64,000 bases of DNA from JACMLD01 sp044223995 (GCA_044223995.1 JBGALE010000002.1:1-64000), one strand, 5' to 3'. Counted from the stretch's first letter, positions 1 through 10,750 are shown. Numbers and translations are program-made. The notes: generated from the letters alone by a model not told the origin.

Positions 1-12
1 TTAAGCAAGCTC

Positions 13-1417
<1,405 letters not shown>

Positions 1418-1533
1418 AAATGAGTTTTGATCGTTGGCGTCAAATTTCTTCTAAGAAAATTAACGTTGTCAATCGTTTAATTTTATTGTCGCTTTAAACC
1501 TTACCGTAAATAAAAAATTTACGTGCTGTTGCT

Positions 1534-1555
1534 TCCAAACTTTCAAAGATCTTTC
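1534..1555 (-). promoter_or_regulatory. boxA-like antitermination motif in rRNA leader
   Basis: On the minus strand the leader between the promoters and 16S reads TCTTTGAAAGTTTGG, resembling the boxA-like leader sequences of Bacteroidota rRNA operons. A 7-bp hairpin (arms 1505-1511 and 1517-1523) follows it. Assignment is by motif resemblance and position only. Confidence 0.4.
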
Positions 1556-1588
1556 GGCTTTGTTTGCCGCCCTTTTTGATTGGGGTTG

Positions 1589-1619
1589 CAAAGGTATGTG
1601 CCGTTTTTATTTCAGCAAA
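1589..1619 (-). promoter_or_regulatory. rRNA promoter P1 (proximal)
   Basis: Minus-strand TTTG (1616-1619), exactly 19 nt, then TACCTTTG (1589-1596), matching the Bacteroidota primary sigma consensus TTTG-N19-TAnnTTTG. It lies about 170 nt upstream of the 16S 5' end and is the nearest of three tandem copies. Confidence 0.8.
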
Positions 1620-1703
1620 ATTTTTCTTGATTTATTTCGAAGTTTTTTTCTCCGGGTAGCCAGGAAATTTTTGAAGAACTAACGCTTTTTTTTGAGCGGA
1701 TTG

Positions 1704-1734
1704 CAAAGATATGATGAGTAACTTTTACAGCAAA
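1704..1734 (-). promoter_or_regulatory. rRNA promoter P2 (middle)
   Basis: Minus-strand TTTG (1731-1734), 19 nt, then TATCTTTG (1704-1711). It is 115 bp upstream of P1 and its surroundings (a T-rich tract followed by GAGCGGATTG) resemble those of P3. Confidence 0.8.
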
Positions 1735-1820
1735 TTTTTTCTTTCACAATTATTCACATTCATAGCACAATTGCATCCACATTTTCAAGAACTTATCCTA
1801 CTTTTTTTCAAAGCGGGCTG

Positions 1821-1851
1821 CAAAGATAGGCCGATGTAACTATCTACCAAA
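1821..1851 (-). promoter_or_regulatory. rRNA promoter P3 (distal)
   Basis: Minus-strand TTTG (1848-1851), 19 nt, then TATCTTTG (1821-1828). It is 117 bp upstream of P2. The rest of 1418-2027 holds only AT-rich rRNA leader and the upstream region of the divergent lemA gene. Confidence 0.8.
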
Positions 1852-2027
1852 TTTATTTGAAATAAAATTACTCCCTGCACCATCCCATTCGGCTGAAATG
1901 CCTGTCAATACTGCAATACAGCCGAACGATTTTTTTTGAATATTTCCACCCTCCTCTCCTTATTTTGAATTTCTCCGCCGATTATTGAAATACTTTAACT
2001 TTAGCGGTAATATCAAACATTAAAATT

Positions 2028-2642
2028 ATGAGTACCAGAAATCTCACTCTTATCGTTATCCTTGGAATTATACTCGTATTGGGTGGTTGCGTGGGCTGTG
2101 GTTCTATCAATTTCCAGCGCCGAACCGTTCAACTCGATGAAAATGTAAAAGGCAAATGGGGAAATGTTCAAAGTGAATACCAGCGCAGGTCCGACCTGAT
2201 CCCCAACCTCGTGAATACTGTTAAAGGCGCCGCTAATTTTGAGCAGGAAACACTGACCAAAGTCATCGAAGCCAGATCAAAAGCTACAGCCGTAAACATC
2301 GATGCCAATAACCTCACCCCGGAAAAAATAGCTGAATTCAACCAGGCCCAGGGAGCCCTTTCCAGTTCACTCAGCCGCTTGCTGGCCGTGGTGGAAAACT
2401 ATCCCGACCTGAAAGCCAATCAAAACTTCCGCGATTTGCAGGCACAACTGGAAGGAACAGAAAACAGGATCAAAGTGGCCCGGAATGATTTCAACGGGGC
2501 AGTACAGGAATACAATTCCTCTATCAGGCAGTTTCCGAATAATATCTATTCCGGCTGGTTCAATTTTAAACCAAAAGGTTATTTTGAAGCAACACCCGGT
2601 TCTGACCAGGCTCCCAAAATAGACCCTAACGCTTTCAAATAA
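2028..2642 (+). CDS. lemA: LemA family protein
   Basis: A 204-residue LemA-family protein. It has a hydrophobic N-terminal segment (about residues 5-22) with a Gly/Cys-rich end, then the helical LemA domain, including RSDLIPNLVNTVKG and the RNDFNGAVQEYN region typical of the family. The N-terminal GGC could be a lipobox or simply the end of a membrane anchor. The biochemical role of LemA is poorly known. In many bacteria it is paired with TPM-domain proteins, as here: two TPM genes follow, the first after 7 nt. It is divergent from the rRNA operon. Confidence 0.92.
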   Translation: MSTRNLTLIVILGIILVLGGCVGCGSINFQRRTVQLDENVKGKWGNVQSEYQRRSDLIPNLVNTVKGAANFEQETLTKVIEARSKATAVNIDANNLTPEKIAEFNQAQGALSSSLSRLLAVVENYPDLKANQNFRDLQAQLEGTENRIKVARNDFNGAVQEYNSSIRQFPNNIYSGWFNFKPKGYFEATPGSDQAPKIDPNAFK

Positions 2643-2649
2643 ACAGAGC

Positions 2650-3114
2650 ATGGGTATATTTTCCTTTACCAGGTTTAAAAAGGACCTGTTGGCAGAAGCC
2701 GACAAACACCTTATTATCGAGTCGATCAAAGCTTCTGAAAAAAGAACCAGTGGTGAAATCAGGGTGTATGTTGAAAGCCGTTGCAGGTTTGTCGACCCGC
2801 TGGATCGCGCAGCCCAGATTTTTTATGGTCTTAAAATGGATCAAACGAGGGACAGCAATGCTGTGCTGGTATACGTTGCCATGAAAGACCGGCAACTGGC
2901 TGTTTTCGGAGATGAGGGCATTCATAAAAAAACAGGCCAGGTGTTTTGGGACAATGCTGTTCATTCCATGCTGGGCCAGTTTAATCAAAAACAGTTTGGC
3001 CAGGGCATTGCCAATGTTGTCAGCAATATTGGTGAAGCATTGCACACTTATTTCCCATACGATGGCAATACCGATAAGAATGAATTGCCGGATGATATTG
3101 TATTTGGCAGATAA
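2650..3114 (+). CDS. TPM domain protein (soluble)
   Basis: A 154-residue TPM (TLP18.3/Psb32/MOLO-1) domain protein without signal peptide or membrane segment. The typical opening SEKRTSGEIRVYVE and the block AVLVYVAMKDRQLAVFGDEGIH are visible. Such proteins commonly occur in tandem with LemA and a second, secreted TPM protein. It starts 7 nt after lemA and 37 nt before the next gene, so one transcript is likely. Function is unproven; phosphatase activity has been reported only for some plant relatives. Confidence 0.85.
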   Translation: MGIFSFTRFKKDLLAEADKHLIIESIKASEKRTSGEIRVYVESRCRFVDPLDRAAQIFYGLKMDQTRDSNAVLVYVAMKDRQLAVFGDEGIHKKTGQVFWDNAVHSMLGQFNQKQFGQGIANVVSNIGEALHTYFPYDGNTDKNELPDDIVFGR

Positions 3115-3151
3115 CCGGGCAGGTAATATTCCTGCCTGTTAATTTACATGG

Positions 3152-3955
3152 ATGAAACAATTATTGTTTTTTGTATTACTCCTATTCTCCTGTACTGCAT
3201 GGTCGCAAAACATACCTGCAAAACCCAACCCGCCGCGGCTTGTCAATGATTTTGCACATGTACTCAACAGCGACCAGGCGGCTGCGCTTGAACGCAAACT
3301 GGTAGATTATGATGACAGCACATCTACCCAGGTAGTTGTTGTAACCGTAGAAACCACCGGCGATTACCCGCTGGAAGATTATGCACTGAAGATCCTGCGT
3401 GAATGGGGCGTTGGTAATAAGAAAACAAATAATGGTGTGGTATTACTGGCCGCCATCCGCGACCGGAAAGTACGGATTGAAACAGGTTATGGCCTTGAAG
3501 GCGCTATCCCGGATATCACCGCCAAACAGATTATCGAAAGCAAGATTGTTCCCAATTTCAGGAATGAAAATTATTATGCAGGATTTGATGCTGCCGTCGA
3601 CGATATCATTAAAGCAGCAGCCGGTGAATACAAAGCGCCAGATAATTATAACAATGCCCCCAATGGAAACCCAAAACGTGGCATTCCGCTGTTTGCCATC
3701 ATATTTGTCATCATTGTCATTATAGCTATCCTGTCGCGCATTGGCGGCGGAGGCGGTGGCGGTGGCATGATGAGCAGGAGTGGTTTCCTGCCATGGCTGA
3801 TCATCAATTCGGTTTTAAATAGTGGAGGCCGGGGTGGCAGCGACTGGGGCGGAGGGGGTAGTGGTGGCTGGAGTGGTGGAGGCGGCGGTGGTGGTGGATT
3901 TGGCGGCTTCGGCGGAGGCAGTGGCGGTGGCGGTGGCGCCAGCGGCAGTTGGTAA
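3152..3955 (+). CDS. TPM domain protein with signal peptide and Gly-rich tail
   Basis: A 267-residue YgcG-like protein. It has a signal peptide (residues 1-18, ending AWSQ), then a TPM domain (about 25-160) with the hallmark VNDFAHVLNSDQAAALE and GYGLEGAIPD blocks, one transmembrane helix (about 176-194), and a C-terminal tail made almost entirely of Gly, Ser and Trp. The topology suggests a periplasmic TPM domain anchored in the inner membrane. It is the last gene of the lemA-TPM-TPM operon, ahead of a strong terminator. The Gly-rich tail is usual for this subfamily. Confidence 0.88.
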   Translation: MKQLLFFVLLLFSCTAWSQNIPAKPNPPRLVNDFAHVLNSDQAAALERKLVDYDDSTSTQVVVVTVETTGDYPLEDYALKILREWGVGNKKTNNGVVLLAAIRDRKVRIETGYGLEGAIPDITAKQIIESKIVPNFRNENYYAGFDAAVDDIIKAAAGEYKAPDNYNNAPNGNPKRGIPLFAIIFVIIVIIAILSRIGGGGGGGGMMSRSGFLPWLIINSVLNSGGRGGSDWGGGGSGGWSGGGGGGGGFGGFGGGSGGGGGASGSW

Positions 3956-3979
3956 TCAATGACACATTCAACAGCAATA

Positions 3980-4009
3980 AAAAAATCCCCCCGAATGGAG
4001 GGATTTTTT
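3980..4009. terminator. bidirectional intrinsic terminator
   Basis: An A-tract and TCCCCCC (3980-3992) pair with GGAGGGATTTTTT (3997-4009) around a GAAT loop, with one mismatch. It sits between the convergent TPM and M1-peptidase genes and has A/T tracts on both sides, so it can serve both. Confidence 0.8.
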
Positions 4010-4034
4010 ATCTGTCAACTATCCACGTTGAGAC

Positions 4035-6524
4035 TTAAAATCCTTTCTTTGTTTCAATCTTTGACTGAATATAATCAGCCTGTTCTTTCAAACCTGCCGC
4101 TGTTTTCTTATTCATGATGCCTTTTAGTATCATGTTATTGATAAAAGGCGTTGTTTGTGCTTTATAGGCACTTGGAATCGCTTCCCTGAATTCAACAATC
4201 ATATCTACTCCTTTCTTTACTTTATCAGTATTGGTCAGCTTGGACAGGTAATCTCCAAATGGCTGAAGCGCTTCAAATTTGGAATCGGATACAGGGAGTT
4301 TTGAGAAATTGCCCGCTATCACATCAAAGTCTTCTTCTGTTCCTCCTTCTATTAATACCTGGCTCACGGTAGCAGCGAGTTTTCCTTTCATGGGTTGTTT
4401 GGAAAAACTTTTCGCTGTTGCCAATGCTGCTTCAGGATCCAATTGTGCCAGCGCACCGAGTGCTTCCCCGGCTATACTGTAAGAAGAATCATTCACCGCT
4501 TTTGCAAAAAGGGATTTGTATTCGGGATTTGCGTACTGACCGAGTAACCCTATGGCATTTGCACGTACCGTTGATTTTGGATCATTCTTCGCGAGATCAA
4601 GTAATACGGGCTCCACATCTTTCTTTAATGCATCTTTCTTCAGATCTATTTTTTCCAGGGCCAGGTTGCGCAATCCTGCATAACGATCCTTCAGCGCCAG
4701 TTTCAGCAGTGCGGCAGCCTTTGGATCGTCCAGCTTCTTTGCACAAAACTCGATCGCTTCCCTCCTGTCGAGGTAGTTACCGGCATATTTATACTGGTGA
4801 ATGAAATTGTCCAGCGTTTTATTATCTTTCTTATCCCAGAGTATCACTTTATCGGCATCTACATTGACCAGGTCCGGGTGTTTTGAATAAGTGAATGTAA
4901 ATGTATCTACCCGGTTGTTCACCCATACATTGTGCCGTTCTTTATCTTTTCCAGTATATACATCAATGGCGATCGGCAAACGGAAAACTTTATCACCTGC
5001 CTGTGTTTGTTTTATAATAACATTCACTTTACCTGCTGCATCATCGTATTCGTAGGAAATATCTACTTTGGGATTGCCTGCGCCAAAATACCATTGATTG
5101 AAATACCAGTTTAAATCCCTTCCGCTTACTTCTTCAAATGCCAGGCGCAACTGGTGTGCTTCTGCAGATTTAAATTTATTGGTAGTAAGATACAGATTCA
5201 GTCCTTTAAAGAATGCACTGTCGCCAAGGTAATTGCGCAGCATGTGGAGTATACGTCCACCCTTGTTGTAACTAACCGCGTCGAACATATCTTCCTTGTC
5301 GGAATAGCGAAAACGCACGAGGTCTTTGTTTTCGCTGCGGCTTTGCAAATAACCCTGCATATCACCAAAGTTTTGTGCATCCCCGGCATCCTTTCCGTGT
5401 TTGTATTCGTTCCACAATGTTTCGCTGTAATTGGCAAAAGATTCATTCAGTGTAAGGTTGCTCCAGCTTTCGGTGGTGACCAAATCGCCAAACCACTGGT
5501 GAAACAGTTCGTGCGCAATCACTTCTTCCCAGCTATTGCCGTCCACCAGTTCGCGTGCATCCTGCTGGGCGCTTTCCTGGTGTAATGTTGCTGTTGTATT
5601 TTCCATGGCACCACTTACATAATCACGGCCAACGATCTGTGAATATTTTGGCCACACATAATCCACACCGGTAATTTTTGAATAGAAGGCTATCATTTCC
5701 GGTGTGAGCCCGAATATTTTTCTTGCTACCGGTGCAAATTCTTTTTCCACGTAATAGCTCACTTCTTTTCCCTTATAGCTGTCTTTTATTACTGCATAAT
5801 CTCCAACACCCATAAAAAACAGGTATGGTGCATGGGGCAGATCCATTTTCCAGTAGTCAGTGCGTGTGCCATCGGAATTTTTCTTCTGGCTAACGAGTAT
5901 GCCATTGCTCAGCGTTACATATTTTTCCGGCACTGTCATGTAAATCTCATCCGTGGTTTTTTGGTTGGGCTTATCGATGGTGGGAAACCATACAGAATTG
6001 GCTTCTGTTTCACCCTGTGTCCATATCTGGGTGGGTTTATCCTTCTCCTCTCCTTTTGGATTGATAAAATACAAGCCCTTTGCATCTGTTATGGCAGCAC
6101 TACCCTGCACTTTTATTTCATTGGGCTTTGCTGTATAATCGATGTATACCGTGTATTCTTCACCACCTTTGTATGTTTTATTCAATTTGATATTGAGGAT
6201 ATAGCCATCGTAGTCGTATTTCAATAGAGTGAGGCTTCCACTTTTTGAAATGGCTACTTTTTTGATGTCCATTCCCTTCGCATCCAGCGCCAGCGTATCA
6301 GTGGCATAAAAATGCGGGCGAAGTGTTATCCATGCTTTTCCATACATCCAGGACTTGTCGTAATCAAATTTTACCTCCAGTTTGGTATGCACCAAGTCAT
6401 TGATGCGGGGATATGATTCCCGGTAAATCTTTTTCCAACTGGTATCGGCATTAGCCTGGGGGTTTTGTGCCTGTGAGCAGAACACGGTGATCAATAAACA
6501 AAGAAACAAAAAGAGTCTTTTCAT
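4035..6524 (-). CDS. M1 family aminopeptidase with HEAT-like C-terminus
   Basis: An 829-residue secreted zinc metallopeptidase. It has a signal peptide (1-19, ending CSQAQ), an N-terminal beta domain, the substrate-binding GAMEN motif (305-309), the zinc site HELFH (338-342) with the third ligand Glu361 in NESFANY, and a C-terminal helical, HEAT-like region with repeated ALGALAQLD-type segments. It would cleave N-terminal residues from peptides in the periplasm or outside. The gene is monocistronic, convergent with the TPM operon and divergent from the next gene. Substrate preference cannot be read from sequence. Confidence 0.93.
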   Translation of the reverse strand: MKRLFLFLCLLITVFCSQAQNPQANADTSWKKIYRESYPRINDLVHTKLEVKFDYDKSWMYGKAWITLRPHFYATDTLALDAKGMDIKKVAISKSGSLTLLKYDYDGYILNIKLNKTYKGGEEYTVYIDYTAKPNEIKVQGSAAITDAKGLYFINPKGEEKDKPTQIWTQGETEANSVWFPTIDKPNQKTTDEIYMTVPEKYVTLSNGILVSQKKNSDGTRTDYWKMDLPHAPYLFFMGVGDYAVIKDSYKGKEVSYYVEKEFAPVARKIFGLTPEMIAFYSKITGVDYVWPKYSQIVGRDYVSGAMENTTATLHQESAQQDARELVDGNSWEEVIAHELFHQWFGDLVTTESWSNLTLNESFANYSETLWNEYKHGKDAGDAQNFGDMQGYLQSRSENKDLVRFRYSDKEDMFDAVSYNKGGRILHMLRNYLGDSAFFKGLNLYLTTNKFKSAEAHQLRLAFEEVSGRDLNWYFNQWYFGAGNPKVDISYEYDDAAGKVNVIIKQTQAGDKVFRLPIAIDVYTGKDKERHNVWVNNRVDTFTFTYSKHPDLVNVDADKVILWDKKDNKTLDNFIHQYKYAGNYLDRREAIEFCAKKLDDPKAAALLKLALKDRYAGLRNLALEKIDLKKDALKKDVEPVLLDLAKNDPKSTVRANAIGLLGQYANPEYKSLFAKAVNDSSYSIAGEALGALAQLDPEAALATAKSFSKQPMKGKLAATVSQVLIEGGTEEDFDVIAGNFSKLPVSDSKFEALQPFGDYLSKLTNTDKVKKGVDMIVEFREAIPSAYKAQTTPFINNMILKGIMNKKTAAGLKEQADYIQSKIETKKGF

Positions 6525-6649
6525 ATTTACATTTTAGGAGGCGTAAAGATAAGTGGCAGCCATATTATTGTTTGTAAAAAAATTGGTAAATGGCAATACC
6601 AATCGGGGTTTTAGAGTAGATTTGTCCGAATAAACTTTGTACCACCTAC

Positions 6650-8338
6650 ATGAAGTGTTGGATTGTATCTATAATAGCGGTTTTGGGTAGTCTCCATGCA
6701 ATAGCCCAGCAGGATTATTTTCTCTACATCCAAACTGATAACAAACAGGCTTTTTACGTTCGGCTGAATAATAAAATTTACAGTTCCACCGAAAGCGGCT
6801 ATCTCATTCTTTCCAAATTAACCGACAGCACCCGCGAACTGACCGTTGGTTTTCCCAAAAACAGTTTCCCCGAACAGGTTTTTTCCCTTCCGCAAAGCAG
6901 GAAGGATGCCGGGTATCTGCTGAAGAATTTTGGCGACAAGGGATGGGGTTTGTTCAACCTGCAAACGCTGGCTGTTATCATGAACAGCAATAACCGGGAG
7001 GAAAAAAAAAGCCCTGATATTACCGGGGTAAAAAAGAGTGATGCATTTTCCGTGTTACTGGCCAATGCAGTCAATGATACCGCCATCCTGTACAATACGG
7101 TATACCGCACCAAGGCAGAACCTGGTGAACCCATTATTGCAAAAAAGGAAAAAGGCGTTGATCCTGCTACCAAAAGCAATGCGACCGACAGTACCATCAT
7201 TGCAAAAAAATATATTCAACCGGTGAAGGACAGTATCCTTTCGCCGGACAAGGGCATCAGCAAAACAGACAGCACATCAATCGCAAAAAAACAAACGCCT
7301 GTATTACCAAAAGATAGCAGCGTTGTGGTAAAAAAATATATACAACCTGTAAAAGATTCCATCCTGGCACCCGGTAATAAACCTGTAGCAGACAGTATTG
7401 CTATTGCCAAAAAACCTGTTGTCCATGATAGCACTGCCCTCGCTGCAACTGTTGATAAAAAACCAATACAAAAAGATTCCAGCGCTGTAACGAAAATTAT
7501 TTTTCAGCCCGTAAAAGATACCATCCTGTCGACGGGTACAAAAAAAGACATGAAGGACAGTGCAGTTGTAGCTGTTAACCACCCCGACATACAACATGAC
7601 AGCACTGCATTGACTGATCAAAATAAAGAAACTAAGAAAACAGCCCCTATTGCAATAGATACAAAGAGCAGGGCTGATAGTGGTGGCGCTTTAAAAAACA
7701 ATGAACCACTGTTCCGTCCCTTAAAAGCGCCGGTGACAAAGGCTGCAGAAGCGCTGACCGATACCTCTTATATTGCCGTATATGTAGATGAATCGAAAGA
7801 TAAATTTGACACCATCCGGATCAGCATTCCATTTAATGAAACATCGCTGGCTAAAAAAATTACTGCAGACACTTCTATTGTAGTGAAGATTACAGAAATC
7901 ACGCCTGTAAAGCCTGCTGCAGACAGTACAACACATTATGAGTCGGCAAAAAAAGAAGCGGTGATAGAAAATAAAAGCGAAACCACTACACCTGTCGTAA
8001 AGGACAGCGTTGCTACCGCAAAAAAACCTGTGATGGTAAATTCGGACTGCAAGGCAGAAGCATGGGACAGTGATATAGACAAGCTGCGTATAAAAATGCT
8101 GGCCGTAAAAACCGACGAGGAGAAAATAACGCTGGCTAAAAAGTTATTTAAGGAAAAATGTTTTTCCGTAAAACAGGTAAAGGCACTCAGCGAGTTGTTT
8201 ACCAGCGATGAATCGAAATATAAATGGTTTGATGCGGTATATCCATTTACATCGGATGCCGGCAATTTCGGTAGCCTCGCCGAACTGATAAAAGAGGAAT
8301 ATTACCTAAACCGGTTTAAAGCCATGCTTCGCAATTAA
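6650..8338 (+). CDS. DUF4476 protein with repeat-rich linker
   Basis: A 562-residue secreted protein of unknown function. A signal peptide (about 1-19) is followed by a small N-terminal beta region (20-110). A long low-complexity linker (about 150-450) contains degenerate repeats such as KKYIQPVKDSIL, seen twice almost exactly and once as TKIIFQPVKDTIL, interspersed with D-S-T-A-L and A-K-K-P motifs. A C-terminal DUF4476 domain (about 465-562) has the conserved Cys before FSVKQVKALSELF. The following truA start codon lies 20 nt after its stop. The linker probably evolves by slippage and may extend the domain from the membrane. Confidence 0.8.
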   Translation: MKCWIVSIIAVLGSLHAIAQQDYFLYIQTDNKQAFYVRLNNKIYSSTESGYLILSKLTDSTRELTVGFPKNSFPEQVFSLPQSRKDAGYLLKNFGDKGWGLFNLQTLAVIMNSNNREEKKSPDITGVKKSDAFSVLLANAVNDTAILYNTVYRTKAEPGEPIIAKKEKGVDPATKSNATDSTIIAKKYIQPVKDSILSPDKGISKTDSTSIAKKQTPVLPKDSSVVVKKYIQPVKDSILAPGNKPVADSIAIAKKPVVHDSTALAATVDKKPIQKDSSAVTKIIFQPVKDTILSTGTKKDMKDSAVVAVNHPDIQHDSTALTDQNKETKKTAPIAIDTKSRADSGGALKNNEPLFRPLKAPVTKAAEALTDTSYIAVYVDESKDKFDTIRISIPFNETSLAKKITADTSIVVKITEITPVKPAADSTTHYESAKKEAVIENKSETTTPVVKDSVATAKKPVMVNSDCKAEAWDSDIDKLRIKMLAVKTDEEKITLAKKLFKEKCFSVKQVKALSELFTSDESKYKWFDAVYPFTSDAGNFGSLAELIKEEYYLNRFKAMLRN

Positions 8339-8358
8339 CAGTGGTTTATCTTCGCGTC

Positions 8359-9126
8359 ATGGCAGTACAGCGTTATTTTATGGAAGTAATGTACAAGGGA
8401 ACCCAATACAGTGGTTTCCAGGTGCAGGACAATGCTGTTACCATCCAATCGGAAATTGAAAAGGCATTTGCAGTATTGCAGCGAAAAGAAATTGATCTTA
8501 CGGGTTCTTCCCGTACAGATGCCAACGTTCATGCCATTCAGAATTTTTTTCATTTCGATTTTGATGAACCACTGCACCCACAGTTCCTGTATAAAATCAA
8601 TGCCATACTGCCGAGAGACATTGTTATAAAAAATGTATATCAAACACAACCGGATGCCCACTGCAGGTTTGACGCCATCGGCAGAACATACCAGTACTAT
8701 ATTTATCAAAAGAAAGATCCCTTCCTGGAAGACCGTGCTTATTTTTTCCCTTATACGATCGATCTTCCACTCATGCAGGAAGCCGCCGGTATTGTAAAAG
8801 AATACAGGGATTTTACTTCCTTCAGCAAACGCAATACACAGGTTAAAACTTATTTGTGTGCAATTGATATAAGCGAATGGAAAATAGAAAAGGATTTGCT
8901 GGTATACCGGGTTTCCGGCAACCGCTTCCTGCGTGGTATGGTGCGCGGGCTCGTGGGAACCATGCTGCAAGTGGGCAGGGGAAAAATTACCATTGATGAT
9001 TTCAGGAAAATTATTGAATCAAAAGATTGTTCGAATGCTGATTTTGCGGTTCCGGGGCATGGTCTTTTCCTGGTGGAAGTCAATTACCCTGCGGGTTATT
9101 TAACTAAGCCTATCCTCAGTAGATAG
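8359..9126 (+). CDS. truA: tRNA pseudouridine synthase A
   Basis: Converts uridines 38-40 of the tRNA anticodon arm to pseudouridine. The catalytic Asp lies in GSSRTDANVHA, and the family blocks RFLRGMVRGLVGTM and RTYQYYIY are present. I start it at the ATG at 8359 (255 residues); an in-frame GTG at 8341 would add six residues that homologues do not have. It lies close behind the DUF4476 gene and may be co-transcribed with it. It is convergent with pgk. Confidence 0.93.
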   Translation: MAVQRYFMEVMYKGTQYSGFQVQDNAVTIQSEIEKAFAVLQRKEIDLTGSSRTDANVHAIQNFFHFDFDEPLHPQFLYKINAILPRDIVIKNVYQTQPDAHCRFDAIGRTYQYYIYQKKDPFLEDRAYFFPYTIDLPLMQEAAGIVKEYRDFTSFSKRNTQVKTYLCAIDISEWKIEKDLLVYRVSGNRFLRGMVRGLVGTMLQVGRGKITIDDFRKIIESKDCSNADFAVPGHGLFLVEVNYPAGYLTKPILSR

Positions 9127-9257
9127 CCTCCAATAATTAAGAACGCGGGATAGTACCGAAGTTACATATACGTCATTATAATTTATTTAAACACCCGGTG
9201 TTATTAAATGATGTAGTCTTTACAGGAGGCATTAATCGGAGTAATATTATTTCCCTT

Positions 9258-9326
9258 GTTCTTTTTTGTTCCGCCAAAAAAGAACGAAAAAAAGCGGCCC
9301 GAAAACGATGACAGCCCGTTTTCGGG
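9258..9326. repeat. double-hairpin intergenic element
   Basis: Two perfect 10-bp hairpins in tandem: GTTCTTTTTT/AAAAAAGAAC (9258-9267 and 9276-9285) and CCCGAAAACG/CGTTTTCGGG (9298-9307 and 9317-9326). They sit between convergent truA and pgk, so they may terminate both. The layout also resembles dispersed short palindromic elements of Bacteroidota. The rest of 9127-9448 shows nothing else recognisable. Confidence 0.6.
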
Positions 9327-9448
9327 ATAGTTCTTCTATTGAACTATTGTACTACTGTGGTGAACGGCATTTGTCTTTTGCCCATCATCACCTAGGCAAG
9401 CTTTTGATGTTTTTCATTTCTCCTGCCTAAAGACAAGATACCGTAATA

Positions 9449-10648
9449 TTATTCACTTACAGCGGCAATACCGGGTAATACCTTCCCTTCAAAATATTCC
9501 AGGAGGGCACCCCCACCGGTTGACACATAGCTTACTTTATCACTAAATCCAAACTGATTGACGGCAGCTACAGAATCTCCTCCTCCTACCAGTGAAAAAG
9601 CGCCGGATTGTGTGGCCGCTGCAATAGCTGCAGCGATCATTTTTGTTCCGTGCTGAAACTTTTCCATTTCAAATACACCCATGGGGCCATTCCACAAAAT
9701 GGTGTTGGATTTTTTTATCACATTGGCAAATTGTTCGCAGGCATTGGCACCGATATCAAGCCCCATCCATCCATCGGGTATATTGTTGGAAGGCGCTGTG
9801 GATGTTTGCGCATCGGCTGCGAATTTATCTGCAATCACAGAATCAGATGGCAGGTGTATGCATACGCCTTTTGCCTCGGCTTTTTTCAATAATTCCAATG
9901 CTGTATCCAGCCGGTCATCTTCACAGAGCGAGCTTCCGATTTTTCCGCCTTCGGCCTTCATAAAAGTATAGGCCATACCACCACCAATGATGATATCGGT
10001 AGCACGTTCCAGCAGGTTTTCAATGATCAGTATTTTATCGCTCACTTTTGCACCGCCAATAATGGCAACAAAAGGTTTTTGTGTTTGGTGCAATACTTTT
10101 TCAGCACTCGATACTTCTCCTCCCATCAGCAGGCCAAACATCCTTTTATCTTTTGGAAAATACTTTGCTATCACTGCAGTTGATGCATGTGCCCGGTGGG
10201 CAGTTCCAAACGCATCGTTTACATATACATCGCCCAGTTTGCTGAGTTTCTCCGCAAATTTTTCATCTCCTTTTTCTTCTTCTTTATAAAACCGAAGGTT
10301 TTCCAGCAACAATACTTCACCGGGGCGCAGCATGGAAGCGGTCAGTTGTGCTTTTTCACCAATGCAATCATCGGCAAACAAGACAGTGGTGCCACCAAGC
10401 AGTTCAGTTAAATGTTTTGCCAGGTGTTTCAGTGATGATTTATCTTCCGGTCCATCTTTTGGCCGGCCAAGATGGCTCATGAGAATAACAGCACCACCAT
10501 CGCCCAGTATTTTTTTTATGGTGGGAACGGCGGCCTTCATGCGAGTATCATCAGTAATCTCCAGTGTTTTTTTATCCAGTGGCACGTTGAAGTCCACGCG
10601 TATCAATGCCTTTTTACCAGCGAAATTGAAGTCGGAAAACTTACTCAT
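9449..10648 (-). CDS. pgk: phosphoglycerate kinase
   Basis: Full-length PGK (399 residues), transferring the acyl phosphate of 1,3-bisphosphoglycerate to ADP in glycolysis. Visible are RVDFNVPL near the N-terminus, SHLGRPK, the ENLRFYKEEE segment, GGAKVSDK, GPMGVFE and the C-terminal GGGDSVAAV nucleotide site. It lies 160 bp downstream of gapA on the same strand, the usual pairing of the two lower-glycolysis genes. Confidence 0.97.
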   Translation of the reverse strand: MSKFSDFNFAGKKALIRVDFNVPLDKKTLEITDDTRMKAAVPTIKKILGDGGAVILMSHLGRPKDGPEDKSSLKHLAKHLTELLGGTTVLFADDCIGEKAQLTASMLRPGEVLLLENLRFYKEEEKGDEKFAEKLSKLGDVYVNDAFGTAHRAHASTAVIAKYFPKDKRMFGLLMGGEVSSAEKVLHQTQKPFVAIIGGAKVSDKILIIENLLERATDIIIGGGMAYTFMKAEGGKIGSSLCEDDRLDTALELLKKAEAKGVCIHLPSDSVIADKFAADAQTSTAPSNNIPDGWMGLDIGANACEQFANVIKKSNTILWNGPMGVFEMEKFQHGTKMIAAAIAAATQSGAFSLVGGGDSVAAVNQFGFSDKVSYVSTGGGALLEYFEGKVLPGIAAVSE

Positions 10649-10668
10649 AGATCATTGTTTAAAAAAAA

Positions 10669-10750
10669 CCACGAAGGACCAAAGTCTTTCAACAATAACA
10701 CGCAAGAAAATCCCTGTGTCCATCGTGTTCAGTCTTTGTATGCTTCGTGG
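10669..10750. repeat. inverted repeat CCACGAAG...CTTCGTGG
   Basis: A perfect 8-bp inverted repeat (10669-10676 and 10743-10750) about 66 nt apart in the pgk-gapA gap. It looks like a remnant of a common CACGAAG-type dispersed repeat; a role is not evident. Confidence 0.4.

Noticed and set aside
2367..3045. Minus-strand open frames under lemA and the TPM genes
   Set aside because: They are antisense to well-supported genes and have no recognisable features.
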